51,000 nt of DNA from contig NW_026970806.1 of the NCBI RefSeq assembly GCF_963678635.1, positions 1 through 51,000 of the forward strand, given 5' to 3'. Both the position numbers and the translations under genes were made by a program. This document shows positions 12,119 to 23,045 of the stretch, piece after piece. The notes below the pieces were generated by a model. It made no database searches. It saw only the letters and a program-made list of their open reading frames with translations, and was not told where the DNA came from. Origin of the DNA: Symsagittifera roscoffensis. Taxonomy: Eukaryota; Xenacoelomorpha; Acoela; Convolutidae. Each line of letters begins with the position of its first letter. The first letter of the stretch is position 1.

Positions 12119-12240
12119 AATGTTCTGCAAGCTACTACTCTCCCTCTCCTCAACATCATCGAAGAAAGAAACATTGAGCAAAACAACGCAAACCAATTGA
12201 TACAGTAGCAGTTTTGAACAAGAAGAAAGGGATGATGGTG
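12119..12240 (+). repeat. Leader of full-length lineage A relics
   Basis: Copy of window positions 1-126 (TGTTCTGCAAGCTACTACTC), lying just before the first recognisable polymerase codons. It probably represents the 5' untranslated or extreme N-terminal part of the ancestral gene. No start codon can be chosen with confidence. Confidence 0.5.
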
Positions 12241-14354
12241 AAAAATTTAATCAGATAATCAACAGATAATCAACGAGAAAGTCGAAGAAAGTTTCTACCA
12301 GCTGGGCTCTGCAAAAAATATCAACATTGCCCTTGGGTTTGTTCTTCGAAAAAAAGAAAGACTGGTGAAAATTGATGTGCTCCTGAAAACAGTACTTGAA
12401 TTGAAAAAATCGATATGCTGTGTACTCAAAGCAGACTTGATTACAATCAAGGGAAAGCAGAAATTTTTGTGGAGCAAGTAAGCCACTAATGTCGGAGCAG
12501 ATTCAAAATGATTACTAATATTACACTTTTTGCTGATTTGAACAAAAACATCACATCCTACCCGAAACGCTTCTGAAAAACTACTCTTTTATCTGTCTTC
12601 TATACAACAAAGGCAATGAACCATAAAGAAGACTCTCTGTGTCTTTTCTGAGCAGTAAATATGTAAATGCATAAACATAAGGATCTCGACTCTCACACTG
12701 TTAGATACTTTACAGAAATCATACCAAAATCTGGTCATGATCCTGAAATTTTTCGTGTAGTTTCCGTTAAAAACAAACTTGTTGTCGAGAATGCAATTTA
12801 GCGCAACAGCCTTACTTACGATGTAAATGAAGGAGAATATTTTGGAGAAATACTTCCAAGAACTGTTGGAAGATTTCAAAAAATTGATAACTTTCTTACA
12901 AAGTATATAGATAGCGTCTTCAAGTGCTTCCGGTGTCCTAGCTGCAACTGTTTCTTCAAAATACTCGAACTTCTCAGCAAACAACCTCTGAAATGCAAAA
13001 ATCGAGTCAGAGAAACTTATTCAAAGAACAGGATTGAACTTCGCAAAACCCTGTTTGAAAAAAACTAGAAGGGTTCAAATTTCCAGTTTCTGAAGCTGAA
13101 AAAACTTTTAATAACATTGAAATTTTCGATTTTGAGTCGAATAGGATTCCTACAGAGGATCCAATAAAAATAAAAACAAAAAAAAGGATTGGAAAAAAAT
13201 TCCAATTTCATGAGACGGGAACAAATTCCCATTTGTAAATTGCACGGGGGTAAATTGCTCCAATTTCCAACTTCATGAGACATGAACGGTTACCACTCCA
13301 CCCGTTAACTTTTATAAAAAACTTGGCTTGCAGTGCATCCAAAATTACCAATTTGTTCAGTTTTCTCTTAGAAAATTTGTTCAATGATTTTGTAATGTCA
13401 ATGGTTGATGCTAGAAGAGAAGGAAATGAAAACGTTTTGTCAGGAGTTTGTCGGAGAAGTTTTGAATTTTCTGAGCCATGACAAACAATGAGCATTTTCC
13501 AGCCACTTTAAAAATTGCCAAAAAGAAAAACAAACAGATGAACATAGAACTGCTAGAAAGCTAAGACCACGATCAGTCTATCCAAAATAGTCTAGATTCA
13601 TTACATCAAAAATTGAAGAAAAAAAATAGAAGTGAACGAGACCAGCTTGCCAAAATTGAGGAAAAATGAGCATTTTCCACCCACTTTCAAAAAATTTGCC
13701 AACAAACGAATACAACCGGACGAATATAAAACCGCTAGAAAGCAAGGACAACGATAAATCTAACGGTACCAGTCTGGACTCAGTAGATCAAATATTATAG
13801 AAGTTAGAAGCAAACGAGCCCCCATTCTAAAATTGCAAAAAAAAATGCGCTTTGCCCCCCCCCCTCGTTTGCTTCTAAATTTTATTGCAGTATCCATGAA
13901 TAGATCCAGGCATACAATCATGAAATATCTGAAATATCTGAACAATGAAAAAACTCATGAAGCAATCATTGAGCCATTGTTCAAAAAATAGAATACGATT
14001 GAGAAAGACTTGTATGAGGTGGAGTTGTTGAAATGAACACTTGAGCACCGAGAACCTAGGGTTTTTATTAGTCGCGCTGAGGGTGTTTGAGCTCTACTAT
14101 AATTACTTTGACAAGTTCTCAATTCAAAAAAACTTAAAGAAATAAAATTGGACATAGACTTACTGGTATGACTGTATCCAACCAATAAAAGAGCCGCTAG
14201 GGAAAAACTGAGCAAAAGTGACAGCGGAGAAGGCAGATGTACCATTTAATTTCTTATCTTTAACTTGTTGCACTATTCATTAAAACCAGAATTGATGAGA
14301 ACCTTGACCTTTTGAAGAGGATTTTAAGTGTATCGAGATGCTATGTTTATGTAG
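12241..14354 (+). pseudogene. PolB relic A5 (with N-terminus, C-terminus deleted)
   Basis: Includes the N-terminal block FYQLGSAKNINIALGFVL (about 12293-12346), LCLF followed by TGA (12637-12651), zinc finger (12934-12996; Gln for His), FDFES (12725-based block order continues to 13125-13139) with the conserved Trp changed to Arg, and a clean palm stretch that stays open from 13275 to 13481 and contains MVDARREGNEN (13401-13433). After the insert, the RSRHT block (13896-13991) carries a 9-bp duplication (AAATATCTG twice). The catalytic motif is DID (14151-14159). The C-terminus stops after EMLCLC and is joined to F3' at TGTAG (14350-14354). The repeated stops and the missing core show it is dead. 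Confidence 0.74.
13488..13895. repeat. Lineage A insert in A5, C10 tract
   Basis: Direct repeats start at 13488 and 13666 (178 bp). Inverted arms lie at 13801-13817 and 13865-13881 with one mismatch, and ten C at 13855-13864. Confidence 0.7.
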
Positions 14355-14617
14355 AAAATTTCATATTAAGCAAATCTTAAATAATTTTAATTCAAATCCT
14401 TCAAATTTTTAAGGTTTCCTTAGAAAAATGTTCCAAATTTTTTGTATAATTTGAAAAAAGGTTTTCATTTATTCTCAAAAAATCTTACCATTGACTTAAC
14501 ATGAACCACAAAACATACTTTAGTTGACCCATTTGAAGTTCTACACGTGATAAACTAATGATATTTACCTATGAGATAACGCGCCCCGAAGTTTTTTGCA
14601 AAAAAACTAGAGATTTC
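14355..14617. repeat. F3' flank after A5, 5' part deleted
   Basis: Only the distal half of the flank remains (TTCATATTAAGCAAATC to GATAACGCGCCCCGAAG to CTAGAGATTT). It includes the GCGCCCCGAAG segment that is absent from the flanks of A2 and A3. It joins A6 at the shared VKDK junction. Confidence 0.72.
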
Positions 14618-16390
14618 CGTTAAAGACAAACCTGTTGTCGAGAAAGCAATTTAGCGCATTAGCCTTGCTTACGATTTCGATGTAAATGAAGGAGAAACTT
14701 TTGGAGAACTACTTCCAAGAACTTATGGAAGATTTGAAAAAATTGATAACTTTCTTACAAAGGATATAGATAGCTTCTTCAAGTGCTTCCGGTGTCCTAG
14801 CTGCAACTGTTTCTTCAAAAGACTCAAATTTCTCATAAAACAACCTCTGAAATGCGAGAATCGAGTCAGAGAATTTTATTCAAAGAACAGGATTGATCTT
14901 CGCAAAACCCTAATTAAAAAAATTTAGAGGGTTCAAAGTTCCAGTTTCTGAAGCTAAAAAATTTTTTAATAACATTGAAATTTTCGATTTTGAGTCGATT
15001 TGGATTCTTACAGAGGATCTAAAAAAATTAAAACAAAAATAAGGATTGGAAAAAACGTTCCCCTTTTATGAGACGGGAGAAAACTCCCAGTTGTAAATTG
15101 CACGAGGGTAAATTGCTCCAATTTCCAACTTCATGAGACATGAACGGTTACCACTCCAACCGTTTACTTTTATATAGAACTTGGCTTGCAGTGCACCAAA
15201 AATTACCGTTTTGTTCCGTTTTCTCATTGAAAAAAAGTTCAGTGATTTTGTACTGTTAGTGGTTGATGCTAGAAGAGAAGAAGATGAAAACGTTTTGTCA
15301 GGAGTTTGTCGGAGAAGTTTTGAATTTTCCGAGCCTGGACAAACAATGAGCATTTTCCAGCCACTTTAAAAAATTCCAAAAAGCAAAAACAAACAGATGA
15401 ACATGGTACCACTAGAAAATTAAGACTACGATCAGTCTAACCGAACTAGTCTAAACTCAATACATCAAAAAATGAAAAAGTTAGGAGCGAACGAGACCAC
15501 CTTGTCAAAATTGAGGAAAAATGAGCATCTTCCAACCACTTTCAAAAAAGTTGCCAAAAAAAGAATACAAATGGACTATTTTAATACCGCTAGAAAGCTA
15601 GGGCAACGATCAACCTAACGGTACCAGTCTGGACTCAATAGATCAAATACTATAGAAGTTAGAAGGAAACAAGTCCCCATTCTAAAATTGCAAAAATGTG
15701 CGTTTTGCCCCCCCCCCTCGTTTGCTTCTAACTTTTGTTGCAGTATCCATGAATAGATCCAGGCATACAATAACGAAATATCTGAACGATTAAAAAACTC
15801 ATGAAGCAGTCATTGAGCGATTGTTCAAAAAATAAAATACGGTAGAGAAAACTTGTCTTAGGTGGAGTTGTTGAAATGAACACTTGAGCACCGAGAACCT
15901 AGGGTTTTTATTACTCGTGCTGAGGATGTTGGAGCTCTACTATAATTTCTTTGACAAGTTCTCTAATAAAAAAAAATTAAAGAAATAGAATTGGACACAG
16001 ATTTATTGGTATGACTGTATCCAACCAGTAAAAATGCCGCCAGGGAAAAACTGAGCAAAAATGACTGAAGAGAAGGCAGATGTACCGTTTATTGAACTTG
16101 TTGCAGTATTCATAAAAACCAGGATTAATGAGAACCTTGACCTTTTGAAGAGGATTTTAGGTGTGTCGAGATGCTATGTTTATGTAGCAAGACTCATTGC
16201 TGCTTTGACAATATGTCAGATAAGCTCAATATTAGCAGCAAAAGGTTGTACAAACCATTTGTTGAAGATTCCGGAGACGGACATATGTCAAAGAACAGGA
16301 GAGTACTCAAAGAAGTAGTCAACTTAAAATTGAGGACTCAGAACCATGAATTATATGAACAAACTAAGAAAAGATATAATGAAAGATAAT
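14618..16390 (+). pseudogene. PolB relic A6
   Basis: Begins at VKDKPVVEKAI (14618). Zinc finger 14793-14855 (Gln for His), FDFES 14983-14997, VVDARREEDEN 15259-15291, insert, MNRSRHTITKYLND then an early TAA (15749-15793), LELYY about 15930-15950, intact DTD (15994-16002), TEEKADVP (16061-16086), and the C-terminus EMLCLCSKTHCCFDNMSD with SGDG and RRVLKEV (about 16168-16389). The EED in the palm segment is shared only with A7, marking these two as sister copies. Core deletion as in the rest of lineage A. Confidence 0.75.
15346..15748. repeat. Lineage A insert in A6, C10 tract
   Basis: Direct repeats start at 15346 and 15521. Inverted arms 15656-15672 and 15718-15734 are now imperfect on the left side (AGAAGGAAACAA). 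Ten C at 15708-15717. Confidence 0.68.
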
Positions 16391-17319
16391 GAAGGTTATT
16401 GTTATTCAAAAGCCAAGTGGGAACTCGTTCAAAACCGTTAGTTATAAGGACTTTTTTTGATATATTAAAACTCTATATGATGTCTCAATAATTCAAATTT
16501 AAGATAATTTTTAAGAAAGTTGCGACAAAAAAAACTTAAAATGAAGTGAGCTATATAATTTCTTTGTAATTATTATTTTTCGCTTGGGACTTGTTTTTTT
16601 TCGATGTCTTACCAGGTTTCAACTAGATTGAGCATACGTTGTAGAAATTTCATATTAAGCAAATCTTAAATAAATTTAATTCGAATCCTACAAATTTTTA
16701 AGGTTTCCTTAGAAAAAAGTTCCAAATTTTTTGTATAATTTGAAAAAAGGTTTTCATTTTTTCTCAAAAAATCTTACCATTGACTTAACATGAAGCACAA
16801 AATATACTTTAATTTACCCATTTAAAGTTCTACACGTAATAAACTAATGATATTTACCTAGCAGCGAAGGATTCTACAAACCATTTGTTGAAGTTCGATA
16901 ATAAATCAAATTTAAGACAACTTTTAATAAAATTGCGACAAAATAAACTTAAAATGCAGTGAGCTATATAATTTCTCTGTATTTTATTTTTGTCGCAAAA
17001 TAATTGTTTTTTTTTCGAAATTTTACCACCTTTCAACTAGATTGAGCATAAATTGTAGAAATTTCATATTAAGCAAATCTTAAACAATTTTAATTCGAAT
17101 CCTTCAAATTTTTAAGGTTTCCTTAGAAAACGTTCCACATTTTTTGTATAATTTGAAAAAAGGTTTTCATTTTTTCTCAAAAAATCTTACCATTGACTTA
17201 ACATGAACCACAAAACATACTTTAGTTGACCCATTTGAAGTTCTACACGTGATAAACTAATGATATTTACCTATGAGATAACGCGCCCCGAAGTTTTTTG
17301 CAAAAAAACTAGAGATTTC
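16391..17319. repeat. Doubled F3' flank with a stranded C-terminus stub
   Basis: Two successive F3' copies (about 16,391-16,858 and 16,895-17,319). Between them lies a short piece of polymerase C-terminus (about 16,859-16,893, AGCAGCGAAGGATTCTACAA). This extra half-unit explains why the spacing A6 to A7 is 2,702 bp instead of about 2,190. It probably arose by unequal exchange. Confidence 0.72.
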
Positions 17320-19085
17320 CGTTAAAGACAAACCTGTTGTCGAGAAAGCAATTTAGCGCAACAGCCTTGCTTACGATTTCGATGTAAGTGAAGGAGAAAC
17401 TTTTGGAGAACTACTTCCAAGAACTTATGGAAGATTTGAAAAAATTGATAACTTTCTTACAAAGGATATAGATAGCTTCTTCAAGTGCTTCCGGTGTCCT
17501 AGCTGCAACTGTTTCTTCAAAAGACTCAAATTTCTCATAAAACAACCTCTGAAATGCGAGAATCGAGTCAGAGAAACTTATTCAAAGAACAGGATTGCTC
17601 TTCGCAAAACCCTAATTAAAAAAATTTAGTAGGGTTCAAAGTTCCAGTTTCTGAAGCTAAAAATTTTTTTAATAACATCGAAATTTTCAATTTTGAGTCG
17701 ATTTGGATTCTTACAGAGGATCTAAAAAAATGAAAACAAAAATAAGGATTGGAAAAAACGTTCCAATTTTATGAGACGGGAAAAAATTCCCAGTTGTAAA
17801 TTGCACGAGGGTAAATTGCTCCAATTTCCAACTTCATGAGACATGAACGGTTACCACTCCAACCGTTTACTTTGATATAGAACTTGGCTTGCAGTGCACC
17901 AAAAATTACCGTTTTGTTCCGTTTTCTCATTGAAAAAAGTTCAGTGATTTTGTACTGTTAGTGGTTGATGCTAGAAGAGAAGAAGATGAAAACGTTTTGT
18001 CAGGAGTTTGTCGGAGAAACTTTGAATTTTCGGAGCATTGACAAAAAATGAGCTTTATCCAACCACTTTAAAAAATGATAAAAAGCAAAAACAAACAGAT
18101 GAACATGGTACCACTAGAAAATTAAGACTACGATCAGCCTAAACGAACTAGTCTAGACTCAATACATCAAAAAATGAAAAAGTTAGGAGCGAACGAGACC
18201 ACCTTGTCAAAATTGAGGAAAAATGAGCATCTTCCAACCACTTTCAAAAAATTTGCCAAAAAACGAATACAAATGGACGATTTTAATACCGCTAGAAAGC
18301 TAGGGCAACGATCAATTTTACGGTACCAGTCTGGACTCAATAGATCAAATACTATAGAAGTTAGAAGAAACAAGTCCCCCATTCTAAAATTGCAAAAATG
18401 TGCGTTTTGCCCCCCCCCTCGTTTGCTTCTAACTTTTGTTGCAGTATCCATGAATAGATCCAGGCATACAATAACGAAATATCTGAACGATGAAAAAACT
18501 CATGAAGCAGTCATTGAGCCATTGTTCAAAAAATAGAATACGGTAGAGAAAACTTGTCTGAGGTGGAGTTGTTGAAATGAACACTTAAGCACCGAGAACC
18601 TAGGGTTTTTATAACTCGTGCTGAGGATGTTGGAGCTCTACTATAATTTCTTTGACAAGTTCTCTAATAAAAAAAATTTAAAGAAATAGAATTGGACACA
18701 GATTTATTGGTATGACTGTATCCAACCAGTAAAAATGCCGCCAGGGAAAAACTGAGCAAAAATGACAGAAGAGAAGGCAGATGTACCGTTTATTAAACTT
18801 GTTGCAGTATTCATAAAAACCAGGATTAAAGAGAACCTTGACCTTTTGAAGAGGATTTTAGGTGGGTCGAGATGCTATGTTTATGTAGCAAGACTCATTG
18901 CTGCTTTGACAATATGTCAGATAAGCTCAATATTAGCAGCAAAAGATTGTACAAACCATTTGTTGAAGATTCCGGAGACGGACATATGTCAAAGAACAGG
19001 AGAGTACTCAAGGAAGTAGTCAACTTAAAATTGACAAATTGAGGACTCAGAACCATGAATTATATGAACAAACTAAGAAAAGATA
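17320..19085 (+). pseudogene. PolB relic A7
   Basis: Starts at the shared VKDK junction (17320). Zinc finger 17495-17557 (Gln for His); exonuclease I reads FNFES (17686-17700), the catalytic Asp being Asn; VVDARREEDEN 17961-17993; insert; MNRSRHTITKYLNDEKTHEA to TAG (18450-18536); LELYY about 18630-18650; DTD intact (18695-18703); TEEKADVP (18762-); C-terminus EMLCLCSKTHCCF (18869-19060). In this copy the reading frame of the RSRHT block is open through the whole right part of the insert, from 18174 to 18536 (120 codons), the longest plus-strand frame in the array. Core deletion and truncation make it non-functional as a polymerase. Confidence 0.75.
18048..18449. repeat. Lineage A insert in A7, C9 tract
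   Basis: Direct repeats start at 18048 and 18223. The right arm (18419-18435) is intact and the left arm (about 18,357-18,372) is degraded. Nine C at 18410-18418. Confidence 0.68.
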
Positions 19086-19610
19086 TAATGAAAGATAATG
19101 AAGGTTATTGTTATTCAAAAGCCAAGTGGGAACTCGTTCAAAACCGTTAATTATAAGGACTTTTTTTTGATATATTAAAACTCTATATGATGTCTCAATA
19201 AAACAAATTTAAGACATTTTTTTAATAAAGTTGCGACAAAAAAAACTTAAAATGCAGTGAGCTATATAATTTCTTTGTAATTATTATTTTTCGCTTGGGA
19301 CTTGTTTTTTTTTTTCGAAGTCTTACCACCTTTCAACTAGATTGAGCATAAATTGTAGAAATTTCATATTAAGCAAATCTTAAATAATTTTAATTCGAAT
19401 CCTTCAAATTTTTAAGGTTTCCTTAGAAAAAAGTTCCAAATTTTTTGTATAATTTGAAAAAAGGTTTTCATTTTTTCTCAAAAAATCTTACCATTGACTT
19501 AACATGAACCACAAAACATACTTTAGTTGACCCATTTGAAATTCTACACGTGATAAACTAATGATTTTTACCAATGAGATAACGCGCCCCGAAGGTTTTT
19601 GCAAAAAACT
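19086..19610. repeat. F3' flank after A7
   Basis: Full-length flank ending with GATAACGCGCCCCGAAGG and ACTAGACATTTCTACTC. Here it continues into module S rather than into another truncated relic, showing the natural order relic - F3' - S. Confidence 0.72.
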
Positions 19611-20760
19611 AGACATTTCTACTCAAAAACGAAAAAAAAAACGTTTTTCTCACCATTCTCTTATATGACACAACCACCAAAACCAGACATTTTTCTACCT
19701 CAATACGTTTTGTTTTCTACAACCAATTTTAATACATAGCTGTGTGAGCGGATGTTCTATTCTCTATCTTAAAACCCGGGAACCAACTGATCTCCTCCAA
19801 CAACTACTGCTGATATTCAAGTTTGAAGAGAGAAAACATTCATCTGATTCAAAGAATTTTTCTAAAGTTGAAAGTGTCTTCCCAGCAAAGAAAGGTACTT
19901 GATAAAAAAAAATTGCTTTGAAACTGTGAAAGAACGTTCAAATGACACAATCGGTTACCTGATTTTCGATTGTTGAGTACAGTTTAATTAAAAGTGATTC
20001 ACTTGGAGAATGGTACGTTGAAAAGAAAACAAGACAGACCTAATTTCAGATCTATAGGCAAACTTCAAAACATGGATTTTCAAGGTAACCTGAGTAATGA
20101 AACAATTAAAGCTTGAACTTTGGTTTTAAATTAAGGCTTGAATTTTGGTTAATAAAGCTTGAATTTTTGTTACACACTATAGCCCAAAAGAGAAGCAAGC
20201 AAAAAATATTAGAGATTAGAAATTTATAGTGAACTGATATGAGGAAGAACTAAAGATTTTGAAAAGCATTTGTAGGACCTTAGACTTGAAAAAGATCAGT
20301 TAATTCTTACATTTGCACGATTTGTAACTAGTTTGCATACGCTTGCCATAATAATTTCAACACTTGACTGCACATTGGTTTAACTGCGACGTGGTGAAAG
20401 CAGCAGAGAGCAAGAATTAATTTAAGTTATTTGAAATTTTAAAAAGTTGACATCCAAACAATCAAATATGAGAACATGGGCAGCAAAATTAAGATTAGAT
20501 ACAGTTATGAACAGGTTATAATTTGCCTGCATCATGCAAATTTTCAGTACATTCTTACACATTCTTGGCGTGAAGTCAGCAGTAAAAACTTCATTTTTTA
20601 ACCAGAAACTTAAGTTTGGCATAATCTGTTTAGTAATTCCCAGAGTACGTAAATTTTAGTTCTTGTCAGATTCATTCAGTACCATGAAGATGAACAATTA
20701 GGACAACTTTAGGAAAAGTTCTGAAGTTTTGCCATTGTGAAAGAAAATCAGTCAAATAAA
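19611..20760. repeat. Module S, copy 1
   Basis: Closely related to 25,861-27,040. It holds a conserved open stretch around 19,783-19,895 (frame EPTDLLQQLL, FKFEERKHSSDSKNFSKVES), three imperfect copies of AAGCTTGAATTTTGGTT (about 20,108-20,172), the word CGCTTGCCATA (about 20,340) and TTGACATCCAAACAATCAAATATG. No recognised gene. The open stretch could be a relic exon. Confidence 0.6.
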
Positions 20761-21750
20761 CGCAAGGATTCCAAAATTGATTCTGAAACTTTTTCAAACC
20801 TCGCATCTTTGATAACTACGATGATAATCGAGAATAAAAAAATGGTTAAAGTGTCAGTTCATCGCAGAATAGGCAAAACTAGAAACATATGAAACATAAG
20901 TATACGTATGAAAGAAAAAAGTTTTTGATATAAACTGAATCTAAAAAACTTTCTGAAAATTATCTTGATGGTTATTTTTAAAAACGTCCGAGTGTTCTAA
21001 AGATTGTTTTATGTTTCATCAAGGCTTCAGCATAGCACTGGCAATCATGAAGTTTGCTGTTGATAATCAGAACACGGAATAACACAATCCTCAGCTCAAA
21101 CAAAATCAAACAAAATTGTAATTCAATAGATTGAAAGACAATTGAAGAAAAACCCCACAATTTACGCAAAAATCATGATTCCTTGTCTTACCGTGTCTCC
21201 ACTTATTATACATTTTGGTATCAGTTTAGACTCCACCAGTTAAATACCAGATGTTTTTCTACTAATAGATAAAAGTTGATGACAATTTATTTAAAAGGAT
21301 TTCGATTACGGATTTTTTTCAAAGACCTGAAAATTCTGCACAAAACTCACAGGAACTCGATTCTCACCACAGTATAGCTAGCTCGGAGATAGACTACAAG
21401 CTTGATTTAACTCCCTTCACTTGAAGTCACGAAACTAGAGAATTCACTGTAAACATCGTCCATGAAATTGAAACGAGTGACGTTCGACAAAAAATTGACG
21501 CCTCCCTATTAGTTTTGGATTCATAATAAATCTGAAAGAATTAGTTTTTTTATTTTTTCAAAACTTATGGTTGATGGTTTTTTTTTAATAATCTTCCGAG
21601 TGTTCCAAAGAATTAGCTAGTTTCAGCTATAGCTAGGTCAGGCATAGTTTTAGCAATTAAAATAATGTTTTGAGCAGGATGTTTTGAGCAGCATTAGATA
21701 AAATTTTGATGAAAGAGAATCAGGTGCCGAAAAAATTTCTCCAAAAAAAA
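20761..21750. repeat. Upstream module F, copy 3
   Basis: Single-armed form (no palindrome): CTCGCATCTTTGATAACTACG, then GTCCGAGTGTTC, GTTTCATCAAGGCTTCAGCATAG and the core TTGACGCCTCCC (21,495-21,506). Precedes B1. It shows the arrangement from which the palindromes of copies 1 and 2 were derived. Confidence 0.72.
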
Positions 21751-22330
21751 CTACAAAACTCTAATCAATCAAATCAGAGTGAAATTAGATAGGCTTTTGA
21801 ATGCTTTTGGTGTCCTAGCTGCAAATGTTTCTTCAAAAGATCTGAGTTTCTCAACAAACATCTTCTGAAATGCACGTATTGAGTGAGACAAACTTACCCA
21901 TAAGACATGTTTGAGCTTCGCGAAACCCTGATTGAAATTTTGTAAGGATTCAATCCTCCAGTTTCTGATGAACAAAAAACCTTTCAATAACATAGCAATT
22001 TTCGACTTTGAACTCATTTGTGTTTCTACAGAGGATCTTAAAGAAGCACAAATACAACAAGAATTGGAAAACAAGTTGCAAGTTCATGATACGGGAAGAT
22101 TTTTCCAATTTGTGAAATTAATGTGAATAAATTGATCCGATTTCCCATTTCATGAGACCAAGGATGGAAGCAAGCTAGCAACACAGAATGAAACAAACAA
22201 TTTCTATAAAACTCTGGAAACAGAACTATACCAAAATACAGAGGAATAATCGTTGAAAAAGTCAACTTAACATCCACAAAAAGAAAATGCAGAACCGTGA
22301 ACTGAATGCTGGTCACATATGAGCAAATAA
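21751..22330 (+). pseudogene. PolB relic B1 (zinc finger and exonuclease I fused to the C-terminal tail)
   Basis: The zinc finger is complete here: CPSCKCFF then His and Cys in the spacing C-x2-C-x12-H-x3-C (21811-21873, His at 21859). LRETL-like sequence follows, then exonuclease I FDFELICVSTEDLKEA (22001-22048), the best preserved in the window. Soon after (about 22,140-22,190) the sequence jumps to the extreme C-terminal tail (AACAATTTCTATAAAACTCTGGAAAC, compare 38,777), so palm and catalytic motif are gone. The open frame around 21,932-22,126 is polymerase-derived. Lineage B by its zinc-finger His and its 3' sequence. Confidence 0.72.
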
Positions 22331-22804
22331 AGAATGGACTTAGTTGGTTTTTTTATCAAAAAAAATCGAGTTGATGTAAATCAGACAAAACCAGGAAACA
22401 TACAAAAACTTATGCCATTTAGTGGTTGTAAGATTTGTTCTTCTGCAATTTTATTTCAATTTTCCTATAATTAAAGTTATTGTTGCGATAAACTGAATTT
22501 ACAATGCAGTGAGCTACATAAGTTGTTTGTAATTTAATTTTTTTGAAGATGTTTTTTGATGTTTCAGCAGGTTTAAACTGGATTAAGTAAAAGTTGTAGA
22601 AAAATCATATAGAGCAATTCATGATTCAAAGTCTCGAATTTTTCACTGTTTTGAAAATTTCTTAGACAAAAAATTCAAAATTTTTCATTAAATTTGAAAA
22701 AAAAAATCTCTAACCATTGTCCTAGCGTGAACCAAAACGTTGATAAGTCCAGATTCAACACGTGAAAAAGCATTGATTTATATCGATTAGATATCGCACC
22801 ACCA
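22331..22804. repeat. F3' flank, lineage B type
   Basis: Carries GAGCTACATAA, TTTCAGCAGGTTTAAACTGGATTAAG and TATCGATTAGATATCGCACC, homologous to 29,728-30,240, 34,586-35,095 and 38,941-39,420. It ends abruptly at 22,804 against a sequence with no relative in the window. Confidence 0.68.
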
Positions 22805-22818
22805 AAAGAATAAACAGA

Positions 22819-23013
22819 ATGTTTGGATTATGGGCAATAGCTCTAATGCTTTCGGTGGAAACTTTTTTAATGGTTGCAGTAGTGTACGGTATAGTGTGTA
22901 AAGATAGTGTTTGTTTTCGTCAGGATTCAGTTGTACTACATTGTGACTATTTTCTGATCCACATGGGAGCGCTGTATCCCAAAAACAAGTTCGTCGTGAA
23001 AGTGTATCAATAA
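22819..23013 (+). CDS. Small ORF in a non-repeat island, possible membrane peptide
   Basis: 64-codon ATG-to-TAA frame lying in a roughly 240-bp island (22,805-23,045) inserted between flank and relic A8. Its first 27 residues (MFGLWAIALMLSVETFLMVA and onward) are strongly hydrophobic, like a signal anchor. A canonical AATAAA overlaps the stop region (about 23,010). The opposite strand is also open over 22,787-23,068, so either strand, or neither, may be coding. No family is recognised. Most cautious reading: a fragment of some other sequence captured in the array. Confidence 0.25.
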   Translation: MFGLWAIALMLSVETFLMVAVVYGIVCKDSVCFRQDSVVLHCDYFLIHMGALYPKNKFVVKVYQ

Positions 23014-23045
23014 AATGTACTTTATTTTTATAGAATATTGGGATT

